A stretch of DNA of 13,717 nt from Burkholderiales bacterium (GTDB taxonomy: Bacteria > Pseudomonadota > Gammaproteobacteria > Burkholderiales > Burkholderiaceae_C), in the NCBI GenBank assembly GCA_011391855.1, contig JAABPT010000448.1, forward strand, positions 1 to 13,717. Reading direction: 5' to 3'. The notes beneath the pieces were generated by a model that searched no databases, had not been told where the DNA came from, and saw only the letters and a list, made by a program, of their open reading frames with translations. A program made the position numbers and the translations under genes. This document shows, piece by piece, positions 1-5,575 of the stretch (the first letter of the stretch is position 1; every line of letters begins with the position of its first letter).

Positions 1-271
1 CCACCACGATGGCGGTGAGGATCAGCACGTGGGGGATCGGGTTGGAGTAGACCTTGAAGGCGTCGCCGATGATCGGCGCCGTGCCGCCGATCAGCTTGCC
101 CGGTGCGATGTAAAGCAGGTACACCGAGGTCTGGAAGATGCCCAGGCCGACCAGCTTCTTGATCAGGTTGCCGCGCGCGATGACGATGAACAGCCCCGCC
201 ACGAGCAGGAAGATGGTGACGAAATAGCTGAAGTGCCCGATGACGCCGGGCAGTCCCGGTGGCCCGTTCAT
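1..271 (-). CDS. mnhC: Cation/proton antiporter subunit C (MnhC/MrpC), 3' part cut off by window edge
   Basis: Small NuoK-like membrane subunit of the Mrp/Mnh cation/H+ antiporter in the inner membrane. Reading down from the ATG at 271, 90 codons are visible, beginning MNGPPGLPGVIGHF. A first hydrophobic helix spans about residues 13-32 (YFVTIFLLVAGLFIVIA). A second segment around 40-55 contains GLGIFQTSVYLLYIA. The motif NPIPHVLILTAIVV at about 77-90 closely resembles the NPxPxxLxLTAIVI signature of MrpC and NuoK proteins, which supports the subunit assignment. The remaining C-terminal residues (family length about 110-125) lie outside the window. The start overlaps the mnhB stop as ATGA, so translation is probably coupled to mnhB. 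The antiporter function is family knowledge. Whether Na+ or K+ is preferred cannot be read from the sequence. Confidence 0.93.
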   Translation of the reverse strand, partial: MNGPPGLPGVIGHFSYFVTIFLLVAGLFIVIARGNLIKKLVGLGIFQTSVYLLYIAPGKLIGGTAPIIGDAFKVYSNPIPHVLILTAIVV

Positions 272-696
272 GACAGGTCGCCCTTGCGGCGGGCGGCGAA
301 CATGTAGAAGATCTTCATCATCACGCCGGAGACGGTGATGGCCACGCCGACCTCGACCCAGAAGATGCCGCGTTCCTGGCCGTGCACGGTATCGTGCGAG
401 AGCACGAAGTAGTCGAGGTAGTTGCCACCGAGCAGCAGCCCCGCGATGCCGACGCCGCCGTAGATGAGCACGCCCACCGCCATCATCGATTCCACCAAGG
501 GCTCGGGCACCACCTTCTGCACCGCTGGCAGGCCAAAGATGAGGCCGTAGAAGAGCATCGTGGCGGCGATGATGACGCCGGCCTGGAAGCCGCCGCCGGG
601 GCCGAAATCGCCATGGAACTGCACGTACAGCGCGAAGAGCAGGATGTAGGGCATGAGCAGCTTGGCCACGACCCGCAGGACGAGGTCGTTCTTCAT
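268..696 (-). CDS. mnhB: Cation/proton antiporter subunit B (MnhB/MrpB)
   Basis: Membrane subunit of the Mrp/Mnh antiporter, 142 aa, the normal length for MnhB. Four hydrophobic segments are visible at about residues 12-26, 38-56, 72-90 and 111-133. The family hallmark HGDFGPGGGFQAG is at 28-40, just before the second helix (seen here; typical of MrpB, where the usual form is HxxPGGGFxGG). A conserved ERGIFWVEVGVAITVSG segment follows at 108-124. The start at 696 is fixed by a 4-nt ATGA overlap with the stop of the upstream DUF4040 gene. The stop in turn overlaps the mnhC start, so the three genes should be made as a coupled unit. MrpB is needed for complex assembly in studied systems; its precise role in transport is less certain. 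Confidence 0.95.
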   Translation of the reverse strand: MKNDLVLRVVAKLLMPYILLFALYVQFHGDFGPGGGFQAGVIIAATMLFYGLIFGLPAVQKVVPEPLVESMMAVGVLIYGGVGIAGLLLGGNYLDYFVLSHDTVHGQERGIFWVEVGVAITVSGVMMKIFYMFAARRKGDLS

Positions 697-1211
697 GCCT
701 GGTCTTCCTTGCCCTTGCCGCGCCTGCGCTGGCGCAGCAGCGCCACCACGCCGGCGCCGGCGGTGAAGACCACGGTGGTCTCGCCCAGCGTGTCGTAGCC
801 GCGGTAGCTGGCCAGCACGGCGGTCACCACGTTGGGCACGCCGGTCTCCTTCATCACTTGCTGCAGGTAGTGCGGGGCCACGTGCTGGTGGATCGGTGCC
901 TGCACGTCATCGAACATCGGCAGGCCCATGGAGCCATAGACGAGCACCGCACCCACCGCCAGCGAGACCGCCGCGGGCAGCGCCGGGTTGCGGATCGGCT
1001 TGGCCTCCTCGCTGTCGCACAGGTACAGCGCGCCGAGGAAGAGCACGGTGGAAAGGCCGGCGCCCACCGAGGCTTCGGTCATCGCCACGTCGACCGCGTC
1101 CATGGCCACCAGCACCGTGGCCATCATGAAGCTGTAGACGCCGCCGAGCACGACCACCGAGAAGAGGTTGCGGCTGCGGCCGAGCACCACCACCACGACG
1201 GCCATCAGCAC
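693..1211 (-). CDS. DUF4040 (MbhD/MbhE-like) antiporter subunit, freestanding MrpA C-terminal modules
   Basis: Membrane protein equivalent to the C-terminal MbhD plus MbhE-like modules that are fused to the NuoL-like domain in seven-subunit MrpA. From the GTG at 1211 it is 172 aa. The DUF4040 part covers about residues 1-66, with the core VAMTEASVGAGLSTVLFLGA at 42-61; E46 corresponds to the conserved in-membrane glutamate of this family. After a linker, a helix at about 79-97 and the motif YRGYDTLGETTVV at 136-148 match the MbhE-like end of MrpA. A basic tail (RQRRRGKGKEDQA) closes it. GTG 1211 is the first standard start in frame but has no Shine-Dalgarno sequence and cuts into the first helix. 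The frame stays open upstream, and an ATC codon at 1244 sits 5 nt after GGAG (183 aa form, starting IIEALIINALLVLM), so the true start may be there. Its stop overlaps the mnhB start. Confidence 0.88.
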   Translation of the reverse strand: MLMAVVVVVLGRSRNLFSVVVLGGVYSFMMATVLVAMDAVDVAMTEASVGAGLSTVLFLGALYLCDSEEAKPIRNPALPAAVSLAVGAVLVYGSMGLPMFDDVQAPIHQHVAPHYLQQVMKETGVPNVVTAVLASYRGYDTLGETTVVFTAGAGVVALLRQRRRGKGKEDQA

Positions 1212-1228
1212 CAGCAGCGCATTGATGA

Positions 1229-1558
1229 TCAGGGCTTCGATGATGGATTCTCCGGTTCGGCCAGCAGCGGCTTCAGGCCGCGCTCGTAGGCGGCGCGGGC
1301 CAGCGCGTGCGTGCCGGTGGGGCTGGCGAACAGCAGCAGCGCGCCGATGAACAGCAGCTTCACGGCCACCAGCGTGAAGCCGGCCTGCAGCAGCAAGCCG
1401 AACAGAATGAAGCCGGCCCCCAGCGTGTCGACCAGGCTGGCCGCGTGCACGCGGGTGTAGAAGTCGGGCATGCGCAGCATGCCCACAGCGCCGACGATGC
1501 AGAAGATGCCGCCCACCACGATGCTGGCCCAGCTGACGAGGTCGATCAGCAGCTTCAT
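1229..1558 (-). CDS. mnhG: Cation/proton antiporter subunit G (MnhG/MrpG)
   Basis: Small antiporter membrane subunit, 109 aa, normal for MnhG. It has three hydrophobic segments: about residues 5-26 (IDLVSWASIVVGGIFCIVGAVG), 43-57 and 60-79. The diagnostic motif GMLRMPDFYTRVHAASLVDTLG runs through about 26-47, matching the GxLRxPDxYxRxHAxTKxxTLG pattern of the family. The frame is open much further upstream, but the ATG at 1558 overlaps the mnhF stop as ATGA and gives the proper N-terminus MKLLIDLV, so it is chosen as the start. The tail after about residue 80 is hydrophilic and ends AEPENPSSKP. A GGAG within the last codons may serve the next gene (DUF4040), whose likely non-standard start lies inside this one. 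Confidence 0.94.
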   Translation of the reverse strand: MKLLIDLVSWASIVVGGIFCIVGAVGMLRMPDFYTRVHAASLVDTLGAGFILFGLLLQAGFTLVAVKLLFIGALLLFASPTGTHALARAAYERGLKPLLAEPENPSSKP

Positions 1559-1863
1559 GGACCCGCCTTCGGTGTCGACTCGGTGATCTCGAGTTCCTCG
1601 CCGGGATCGCCCAGGTTGCCGTAGCGGAAAAACTTGAGCACCGCCACCGTGCCGATGATGTTGAGCAGGCCGTAGGTCAGCGCCAGGTCCAGGAATTCGG
1701 GCCGCCCGGTGAGGAAGCCCAGCACCGACAGCAGCAGCAGCGCCACGGTGCCGATGGTGTTGCCGGCCTGCACGCGGTCGAACACGGTCGGGCCCAGCGC
1801 GGCCCGCACAACCACGAGGGCCAGCGTCACCAGCAACGCCAGCGCGGCGGCGGCGAACATCAT
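1555..1863 (-). CDS. mnhF: Cation/proton antiporter subunit F (MnhF/MrpF/PhaF)
   Basis: Small antiporter membrane subunit, 102 aa, in the expected family size range. Three hydrophobic segments are seen: about residues 2-20, 36-52 and 60-77. The family motif GPTVFDRVQAGNTIGT at about 24-39 matches the GPtxxDRvxaxntigt pattern of MrpF, where the Asp-Arg pair is conserved; LALTYGLLNIIGTVAVLKFF follows in the third helix. The extra C-terminal tail (about 80-102) is acidic to neutral and variable. The start at 1863 overlaps the mnhE stop as ATGA; a second ATG follows directly (MMFAAA), so the exact first residue could be either Met. MrpF is proposed to help build a cation pathway with MrpG and MrpE. 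That role comes from the family and is not shown by this sequence. Confidence 0.94.
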   Translation of the reverse strand: MMFAAAALALLVTLALVVVRAALGPTVFDRVQAGNTIGTVALLLLSVLGFLTGRPEFLDLALTYGLLNIIGTVAVLKFFRYGNLGDPGEELEITESTPKAGP

Positions 1864-2342
1864 TTCCTGTGGCCTTCCAGCGCCCGCAGCACGCGGCGGT
1901 CCATGTCGCTGTCGATCGTGCCCGCGGCGCCGTCGCGCGTGATCGCGTGGACCAGGAATTCATGCGGCTCGGCCTCGACCGTGATGGTGCCCGGCGTCAG
2001 CGTGATCGAGTTGGCATGCGTGACCAGTCCCACCGGCGTCTTCTGGCTGGGCTTGAAGCGCACCAGGGTCGGGCTGATGGGCAGTTTGGGGTCGACGATG
2101 ATGCGCACGACGGTCCAGCCCGACTTGAGGATCTCCACCAGCAGCCAGCACCAGTACAGCGCAGCCGGCAACAGCAACTGCAGCGGCTGGCCCTCGGGGT
2201 CGAGCACGTGCATGCGGCGCGTGTACAGCACCACGGCCAGCGAGCAGCCGGCGCCGGCGATCATGAGGAAGGGCGTGAAGAAGCCCGACAACAGCAGCCA
2301 GAACACGTACAAGGAGAGGAACGCGCCGACCGAGTGGATCAT
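1860..2342 (-). CDS. mnhE: Cation/proton antiporter subunit E (MnhE/MrpE), first gene of the operon
   Basis: Antiporter subunit of 160 aa, typical length. The N-terminal half is membrane embedded: hydrophobic stretches at about residues 9-40 (LYVFWLLLSGF.TPFLMIAGAGCSLAVVLY) and 55-72 (LLLPAALYWCWLLVEILKSG). The soluble C-terminal half carries the MrpE pattern: WTVVRIIVDPKLPISPTLVRF, then HANSITLTPGTITVE at about 109-123 (family pattern NSITLTPGT.T), then an HxI segment (HEFLVHAI). The ATG at 2342 has only a weak, A-rich ribosome-binding region upstream (AAGAAAAG), yet it is the natural start. It is the first gene of the leftward operon because the next gene upstream is divergent, so the operon promoter should lie in 2343-2454. 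Its stop overlaps mnhF. Confidence 0.94.
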   Translation of the reverse strand: MIHSVGAFLSLYVFWLLLSGFFTPFLMIAGAGCSLAVVLYTRRMHVLDPEGQPLQLLLPAALYWCWLLVEILKSGWTVVRIIVDPKLPISPTLVRFKPSQKTPVGLVTHANSITLTPGTITVEAEPHEFLVHAITRDGAAGTIDSDMDRRVLRALEGHRK

Positions 2343-2375
2343 GGGCTTTTCTTGTCTTGGCTATCAGCGGGGCGG

Positions 2376-2405
2376 ATTATGCGCTGCAGGTTTCCATGGA
2401 ACTGA
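2376..2405 (-). promoter_or_regulatory. Weak candidate promoter for the antiporter operon
   Basis: On the minus strand a CATAAT hexamer (5 of 6 to the sigma-70 -10 consensus) lies at 2376-2381, about 35 nt upstream of the mnhE start. The region where a -35 box should be (about 2397-2405) shows only a poor match (GTTCCA-like). The 112-bp divergent gap 2343-2454 must contain the mnhE promoter and probably one for the dehydrogenase gene, but no clear pair is visible for either. No operator-like repeat stands out. Confidence 0.25.
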
Positions 2406-2454
2406 CAGCGGCCGTTGCTTAAGATCAAGAGTCTTTCAACCAGCACTTGCCGCC

Positions 2455-3441
2455 ATGCCGACCCGCGTTCTCGTTGCCCGTGCCGTGCCGCCCCAGGTCC
2501 TGGAACGGCTGCGCCGCCACTTCGAAGTCGAAGCCAATGCCGACGACACCATCCACACGCCGGCTGAACTGGTGCAGCGCCTGCAGGGCAAACAGGGTGC
2601 GCTGACCACCGGCAGCGAACGCATCGACGCCGCGCTGCTGGCGGCCTGCCCCGAATTGCGCGTGGTGGCCAATATGGCGGTGGGATACAACAATTTCGAC
2701 ATCAAAGCCTGCAGCGCGCATGGCGTGCTGGCCACCAACACGCCCGACGTGCTGACCGAAACCACGGCCGATTTCGGCTTTGCGCTCATCATGGCCGCGG
2801 CCCGCCGCATGGCCGAGAGCGAGCATTTCCTGCGCCGCGGCGACTGGAAGAAGTGGTCGTGGGACATGTTCACCGGCAGCGACGTGCATGGCGCCACGCT
2901 GGGCATCCTGGGCATGGGGCGCATCGGCCAAGCCATCGCGCGCCGGGGCGCGCTGGGCTTCGGCATGAAGGTGCTCTATCACAACCGCAGCCGGCTGGCA
3001 CCCGAGATCGAGTCGCCACTCGGCGCGCGCTGGGTGGACAAGGCCACGCTGCTGCGCGAGGCCGACCATCTGGTACTGGTGCTGCCGTATTCGGCGGCCA
3101 GCCACCACGCCATCGGCGCGGCCGAGCTGGCGCTGATGAAGCCGACCGCCACGCTGACCAATATCGCGCGCGGCGGCATCGTCGACGACGCGGCCCTGGC
3201 TGCGGCCTTGCGCGAACGCCGCATTGCCGCCGCCGCGCTGGACGTCTTCGAGGGCGAGCCCGCGGTGCACCCGGGCCTGCTGGAGGTGCCCAATGTCGTG
3301 CTCACGCCGCACATCGCCAGCGCGACCGTGGCCACACGCGTGGCGATGGCCGAACTGGCGGCCGACAACCTGATCGCCGCGCTCACCGGCGGCACGGCGC
3401 CGACGCCGATCAATGCCGCCGAACTGCAGCGGCGTGGCTGA
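2455..3441 (+). CDS. D-isomer specific 2-hydroxyacid dehydrogenase (glyoxylate/hydroxypyruvate reductase type)
   Basis: Cytosolic NAD(P)H-dependent enzyme of 328 aa reducing 2-keto acids such as glyoxylate or hydroxypyruvate to D-2-hydroxyacids. The catalytic domain is split around the nucleotide-binding domain. Seen: substrate loop VANMAVGYNNFD at 71-82, Rossmann GMGRIG at 153-158, catalytic Arg239 (NIARGGIVDD), Glu268 (DVFEGEP) and His286 (TPHIAS). This is the full Arg/Glu/His set. The segment after the second Rossmann strand reads HNRSR (176-180); Arg/Ser there usually favours NADPH, as in GhrB-like reductases (inference). The frame is open upstream to 1903, but that extension is antisense to mnhE; the N-terminus MPTRVLVARAVP from the ATG at 2455 matches the family. 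The Shine-Dalgarno sequence is weak. rmuC follows after 14 nt. GhrB/GyaR-like activity is likely, though the exact substrate is uncertain. Confidence 0.93.
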   Translation: MPTRVLVARAVPPQVLERLRRHFEVEANADDTIHTPAELVQRLQGKQGALTTGSERIDAALLAACPELRVVANMAVGYNNFDIKACSAHGVLATNTPDVLTETTADFGFALIMAAARRMAESEHFLRRGDWKKWSWDMFTGSDVHGATLGILGMGRIGQAIARRGALGFGMKVLYHNRSRLAPEIESPLGARWVDKATLLREADHLVLVLPYSAASHHAIGAAELALMKPTATLTNIARGGIVDDAALAAALRERRIAAAALDVFEGEPAVHPGLLEVPNVVLTPHIASATVATRVAMAELAADNLIAALTGGTAPTPINAAELQRRG

Positions 3442-3455
3442 TACGCCGCGGTTCC

Positions 3456-4802
3456 ATGCCTGACTGGGCCGTGCCGGCGCTGCTGGCGCTGAACCTGCTT
3501 TTGATGGTGCTACTGGTGTGGCTGGCGCTACGGTCGCCGCCAGACCGCACCGCGCCGCAGATCGAACGCCTGGAACGCGAACTGCGCGACGAGCTTGGCC
3601 GCCAGGGCCAGGCCATGCGTGGCGACCTGGGCACCTTCCAGCAGATGCTGCTGACGCAAGGCGGCGACGTGGCGCGCACGCAGAACGAGCAGATCGACTC
3701 CTTCCGCACCCAACTGGCCGCGATGCAGCAGCAGACCGACGCCGCGCTGCGACGCTTCAGCGAGACGCTGGCCGAACAACTGCGGCTGTTGTCCGAGGCC
3801 AGCGAACGCCGCCAAGCCGAACTGCGCGGCGCCGTTGAAACGCGCCTCGTCGCGCTGCAGGAGGGCAACGAGAAGAAGCTCGAGCAGATGCGCGCCACCG
3901 TCGACGAGAAATTGCACGCCACGCTGGAGCAGCGCCTGGGCGAGAGCTTCAAGCAGGTGGCCGACCGCCTGGAGCAGGTGCACAAGGGCCTGGGCGAGAT
4001 GCAGGGGCTGGCGCGCGACGTGGGCGCGCTCAATCGTGTACTGACCAACGTGAAGACGCGCGGTGTCTTCGGCGAGGTGCAACTGGCCGCCCTGCTGGAG
4101 CAGGTGTTCACGCCGGAGCAATACGCAGTCAACGTGGCCACCGTGCCGGGCAGCAGCGAGCGCGTCGAGTTTGCCATCCGCCTGCCGGGGCAGCGCCACG
4201 ACGGCGCGCCGTTGTGGCTGCCGATCGACGCGAAATTTCCGCGCGAGGACTACGAGCGCCTGCTCGACGCGCATGAGCGTGCCGACGCCGCGGCCATGGA
4301 GCTGGCGGCCAAGGCCATCGAGACGCGGCTCAGGCTCGAGGCGCGCAGCATCCGTGAAAAATACGTGGCGCCGCCGCACACCACCGACTTCGCCATCCTC
4401 TTCGTGCCCACCGAGGGCCTGTACGCCGAGGCTTTGCGCCGGCCCGGGCTGGTACAGAGCCTGCAGCAGGACCACAAGGTCATGCTGACCGGCCCGACCA
4501 CGCTGCTGGCCACGCTGACCAGCCTGCAGATGGGTTTTCGCACGCTGGCCCTGGAGCAGCGCTCGGTGGAGGTGTGGGAGGTGCTGGGCGCGGTGAAGAC
4601 CGAATTCGCCAAATTCGGCGAGGTGCTGGCCAAGACCAAGAAGAAGCTCGACGAGGCCAGCAGCACCATCGAGCAGGCGCAGACGCGCAGCAACGTGATG
4701 ACGCGCCGCCTCAAGTCCGTGGAAGCGTTGCCCGAGCCGAGGGTGGCGCAGTTGTTGCCCGGACTGCTGAACGAAGATCCCGGTGAGGACGCCGGCGCAT
4801 AG
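3456..4802 (+). CDS. rmuC: DNA recombination protein RmuC
   Basis: RmuC family protein, 448 aa; the family limits certain DNA rearrangements (inversions at short inverted repeats in E. coli), and its core is distantly related to restriction-type nucleases. A membrane anchor is at residues 5-26 (VPALLALNLLLMVLLVWLAL). A long Gln/Glu/Arg-rich coiled-coil stretch occupies about 33-190. The RmuC core follows, about 195-425: RGVFGEVQLAALLEQ at 202-216, LWLPIDAKFPREDYERL at 253-269, and KYVAPPHTTDFAILFVPTEGLYAE at 302-325, all hallmark motifs; D258 and K260 of DAKFP are the likely nuclease-type residues. The frame is open upstream to 2853, but the ATG at 3456, just after the dehydrogenase stop, gives the short cytoplasmic N-terminus plus anchor expected. 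It is probably cotranscribed with the dehydrogenase. Confidence 0.95.
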   Translation: MPDWAVPALLALNLLLMVLLVWLALRSPPDRTAPQIERLERELRDELGRQGQAMRGDLGTFQQMLLTQGGDVARTQNEQIDSFRTQLAAMQQQTDAALRRFSETLAEQLRLLSEASERRQAELRGAVETRLVALQEGNEKKLEQMRATVDEKLHATLEQRLGESFKQVADRLEQVHKGLGEMQGLARDVGALNRVLTNVKTRGVFGEVQLAALLEQVFTPEQYAVNVATVPGSSERVEFAIRLPGQRHDGAPLWLPIDAKFPREDYERLLDAHERADAAAMELAAKAIETRLRLEARSIREKYVAPPHTTDFAILFVPTEGLYAEALRRPGLVQSLQQDHKVMLTGPTTLLATLTSLQMGFRTLALEQRSVEVWEVLGAVKTEFAKFGEVLAKTKKKLDEASSTIEQAQTRSNVMTRRLKSVEALPEPRVAQLLPGLLNEDPGEDAGA

Positions 4803-4868
4803 ACGGAGCGACACCCAAGGGCGCAACCCAGGGCGGAACCCCGATCGATACCCGCGGCGGCTGGCGCG

Positions 4869-4887
4869 GACGCCGGCAGCCGGCGTC
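4869..4887. terminator. GC-rich perfect hairpin between converging genes, possible bidirectional terminator
   Basis: GACGCCGGC (4869-4877) and GCCGGCGTC (4879-4887) are exact reverse complements around a single A, so a stem of at least 7 bp with a 5-nt loop can form from either strand. It lies in the 88-bp gap between the rmuC stop at 4802 and the stop of the glutaredoxin gene at 4891, where transcripts from both sides should end. There is no T-run on either side, so it is not a classical intrinsic terminator. A plain pausing or RNA-end-protecting structure is equally possible. Confidence 0.4.
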
Positions 4888-4890
4888 GCT

Positions 4891-5514
4891 TCAGAAGCGC
4901 AGCGTGCCCGGGGGGCTCGGCTCGACGGCAGGTGCGCCGGTGGCAGCGGGCTCAGCCGGCGGCGCTGGTTCCCTCGCCGGCAGGGGCGCCGGGATCCGCT
5001 CGACCAGGGGGGTGGGTGCCGGTGGCTGCCAGTTGCGCGGCAGGCGCGATTCGCGCGGATAGCCCGCGGCGTCCAGGTAGGCCGACCAGTCGGTCTCAGA
5101 AAGGCCGCGCAGCGGCTGCGTGCCGATGGTCAGCGCCGGCACTGTGCGGCCGCCCACCTTGCGCTCCAGCGCCACGGCGTCCTCTTCGCTGGTCACCAGG
5201 CGTTCGCTGTAGGGGACACCGCGTTGCTGCAGCAGACGCCGGCCGCTGTCGCAAGGGGCACAGTCTGATGACGTGTACAGCGTGACCGGATAGCGCTGTG
5301 CGGCTTGCCGCAGTTCCAGCGGCATGCTCACTTCCGGCGCCTCGACGGCGGCGCCGCGGCCGAGCGTGATGATGCGGCCGCTGCCGGCGGCCGGCGGCCG
5401 GTCGGTGTAGGTGACGCTGCCATCGGGCTGCACCACCTTGTACAGCGCATGCGCCGACCAGGCCGGCGCGAGCAGCAGCGCAGCGGCCAAAAGACGCGTG
5501 ATCAGGGAGGTCAT
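4891..5514 (-). CDS. Exported DUF4124-glutaredoxin-like fusion protein
   Basis: Predicted exported thiol protein of 207 aa from the ATG at 5514. A signal peptide is at 1-23 (MTSLITRLLAAALLLAPAWSAHA), with cleavage likely before LYKV. A DUF4124 module follows at about 24-41 (LYKVVQPDGSVTYTDRPP), typical of betaproteobacterial envelope proteins. A glutaredoxin/NrdH-like domain spans about 75-150: the strand PVTLYTSSDC leads to the active-site motif CAPC (C85, C88), and GRTVPALTIG holds the cis-Pro (P126). The last 50 residues are a Pro/Ala-rich tail, probably disordered. An in-frame TTG at 5523 would add three residues; neither start has a well-spaced Shine-Dalgarno sequence. It lies 61 nt downstream of prlC on the same strand, so it may share that transcript. 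A periplasmic disulfide reductase or isomerase role is inference; substrate and electron donor are unknown. Confidence 0.87.
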   Translation of the reverse strand: MTSLITRLLAAALLLAPAWSAHALYKVVQPDGSVTYTDRPPAAGSGRIITLGRGAAVEAPEVSMPLELRQAAQRYPVTLYTSSDCAPCDSGRRLLQQRGVPYSERLVTSEEDAVALERKVGGRTVPALTIGTQPLRGLSETDWSAYLDAAGYPRESRLPRNWQPPAPTPLVERIPAPLPAREPAPPAEPAATGAPAVEPSPPGTLRF

Positions 5515-5575
5515 CTTCCGCAAGCCTGTGCTGTGGATCGAAAGGCCACCAATCTAGCCGACCTGGGCCACCTGC

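Noticed and set aside
2392..2400. TCCATGGA palindrome and CTGACA hexamer upstream of the dehydrogenase as promoter or operator
   Set aside because: The palindrome is too short to mean much by chance, and CTGACA (2402-2407) has no acceptable -10 at 16-18 nt spacing.
2853..3455. Upstream in-frame extension of rmuC through the dehydrogenase gene (possible fusion)
   Set aside because: The extension is an out-of-frame reading of the dehydrogenase and is Arg/Gly-rich. The RmuC membrane anchor begins right after the ATG at 3456.
3528..4826. Long open frame on the minus strand across rmuC (432 codons)
   Set aside because: It is antisense to a clear RmuC gene. The product is rich in His, Gln, Arg, Leu and Ala with no recognisable domain, as expected for the complement of G/C-rich codon use.
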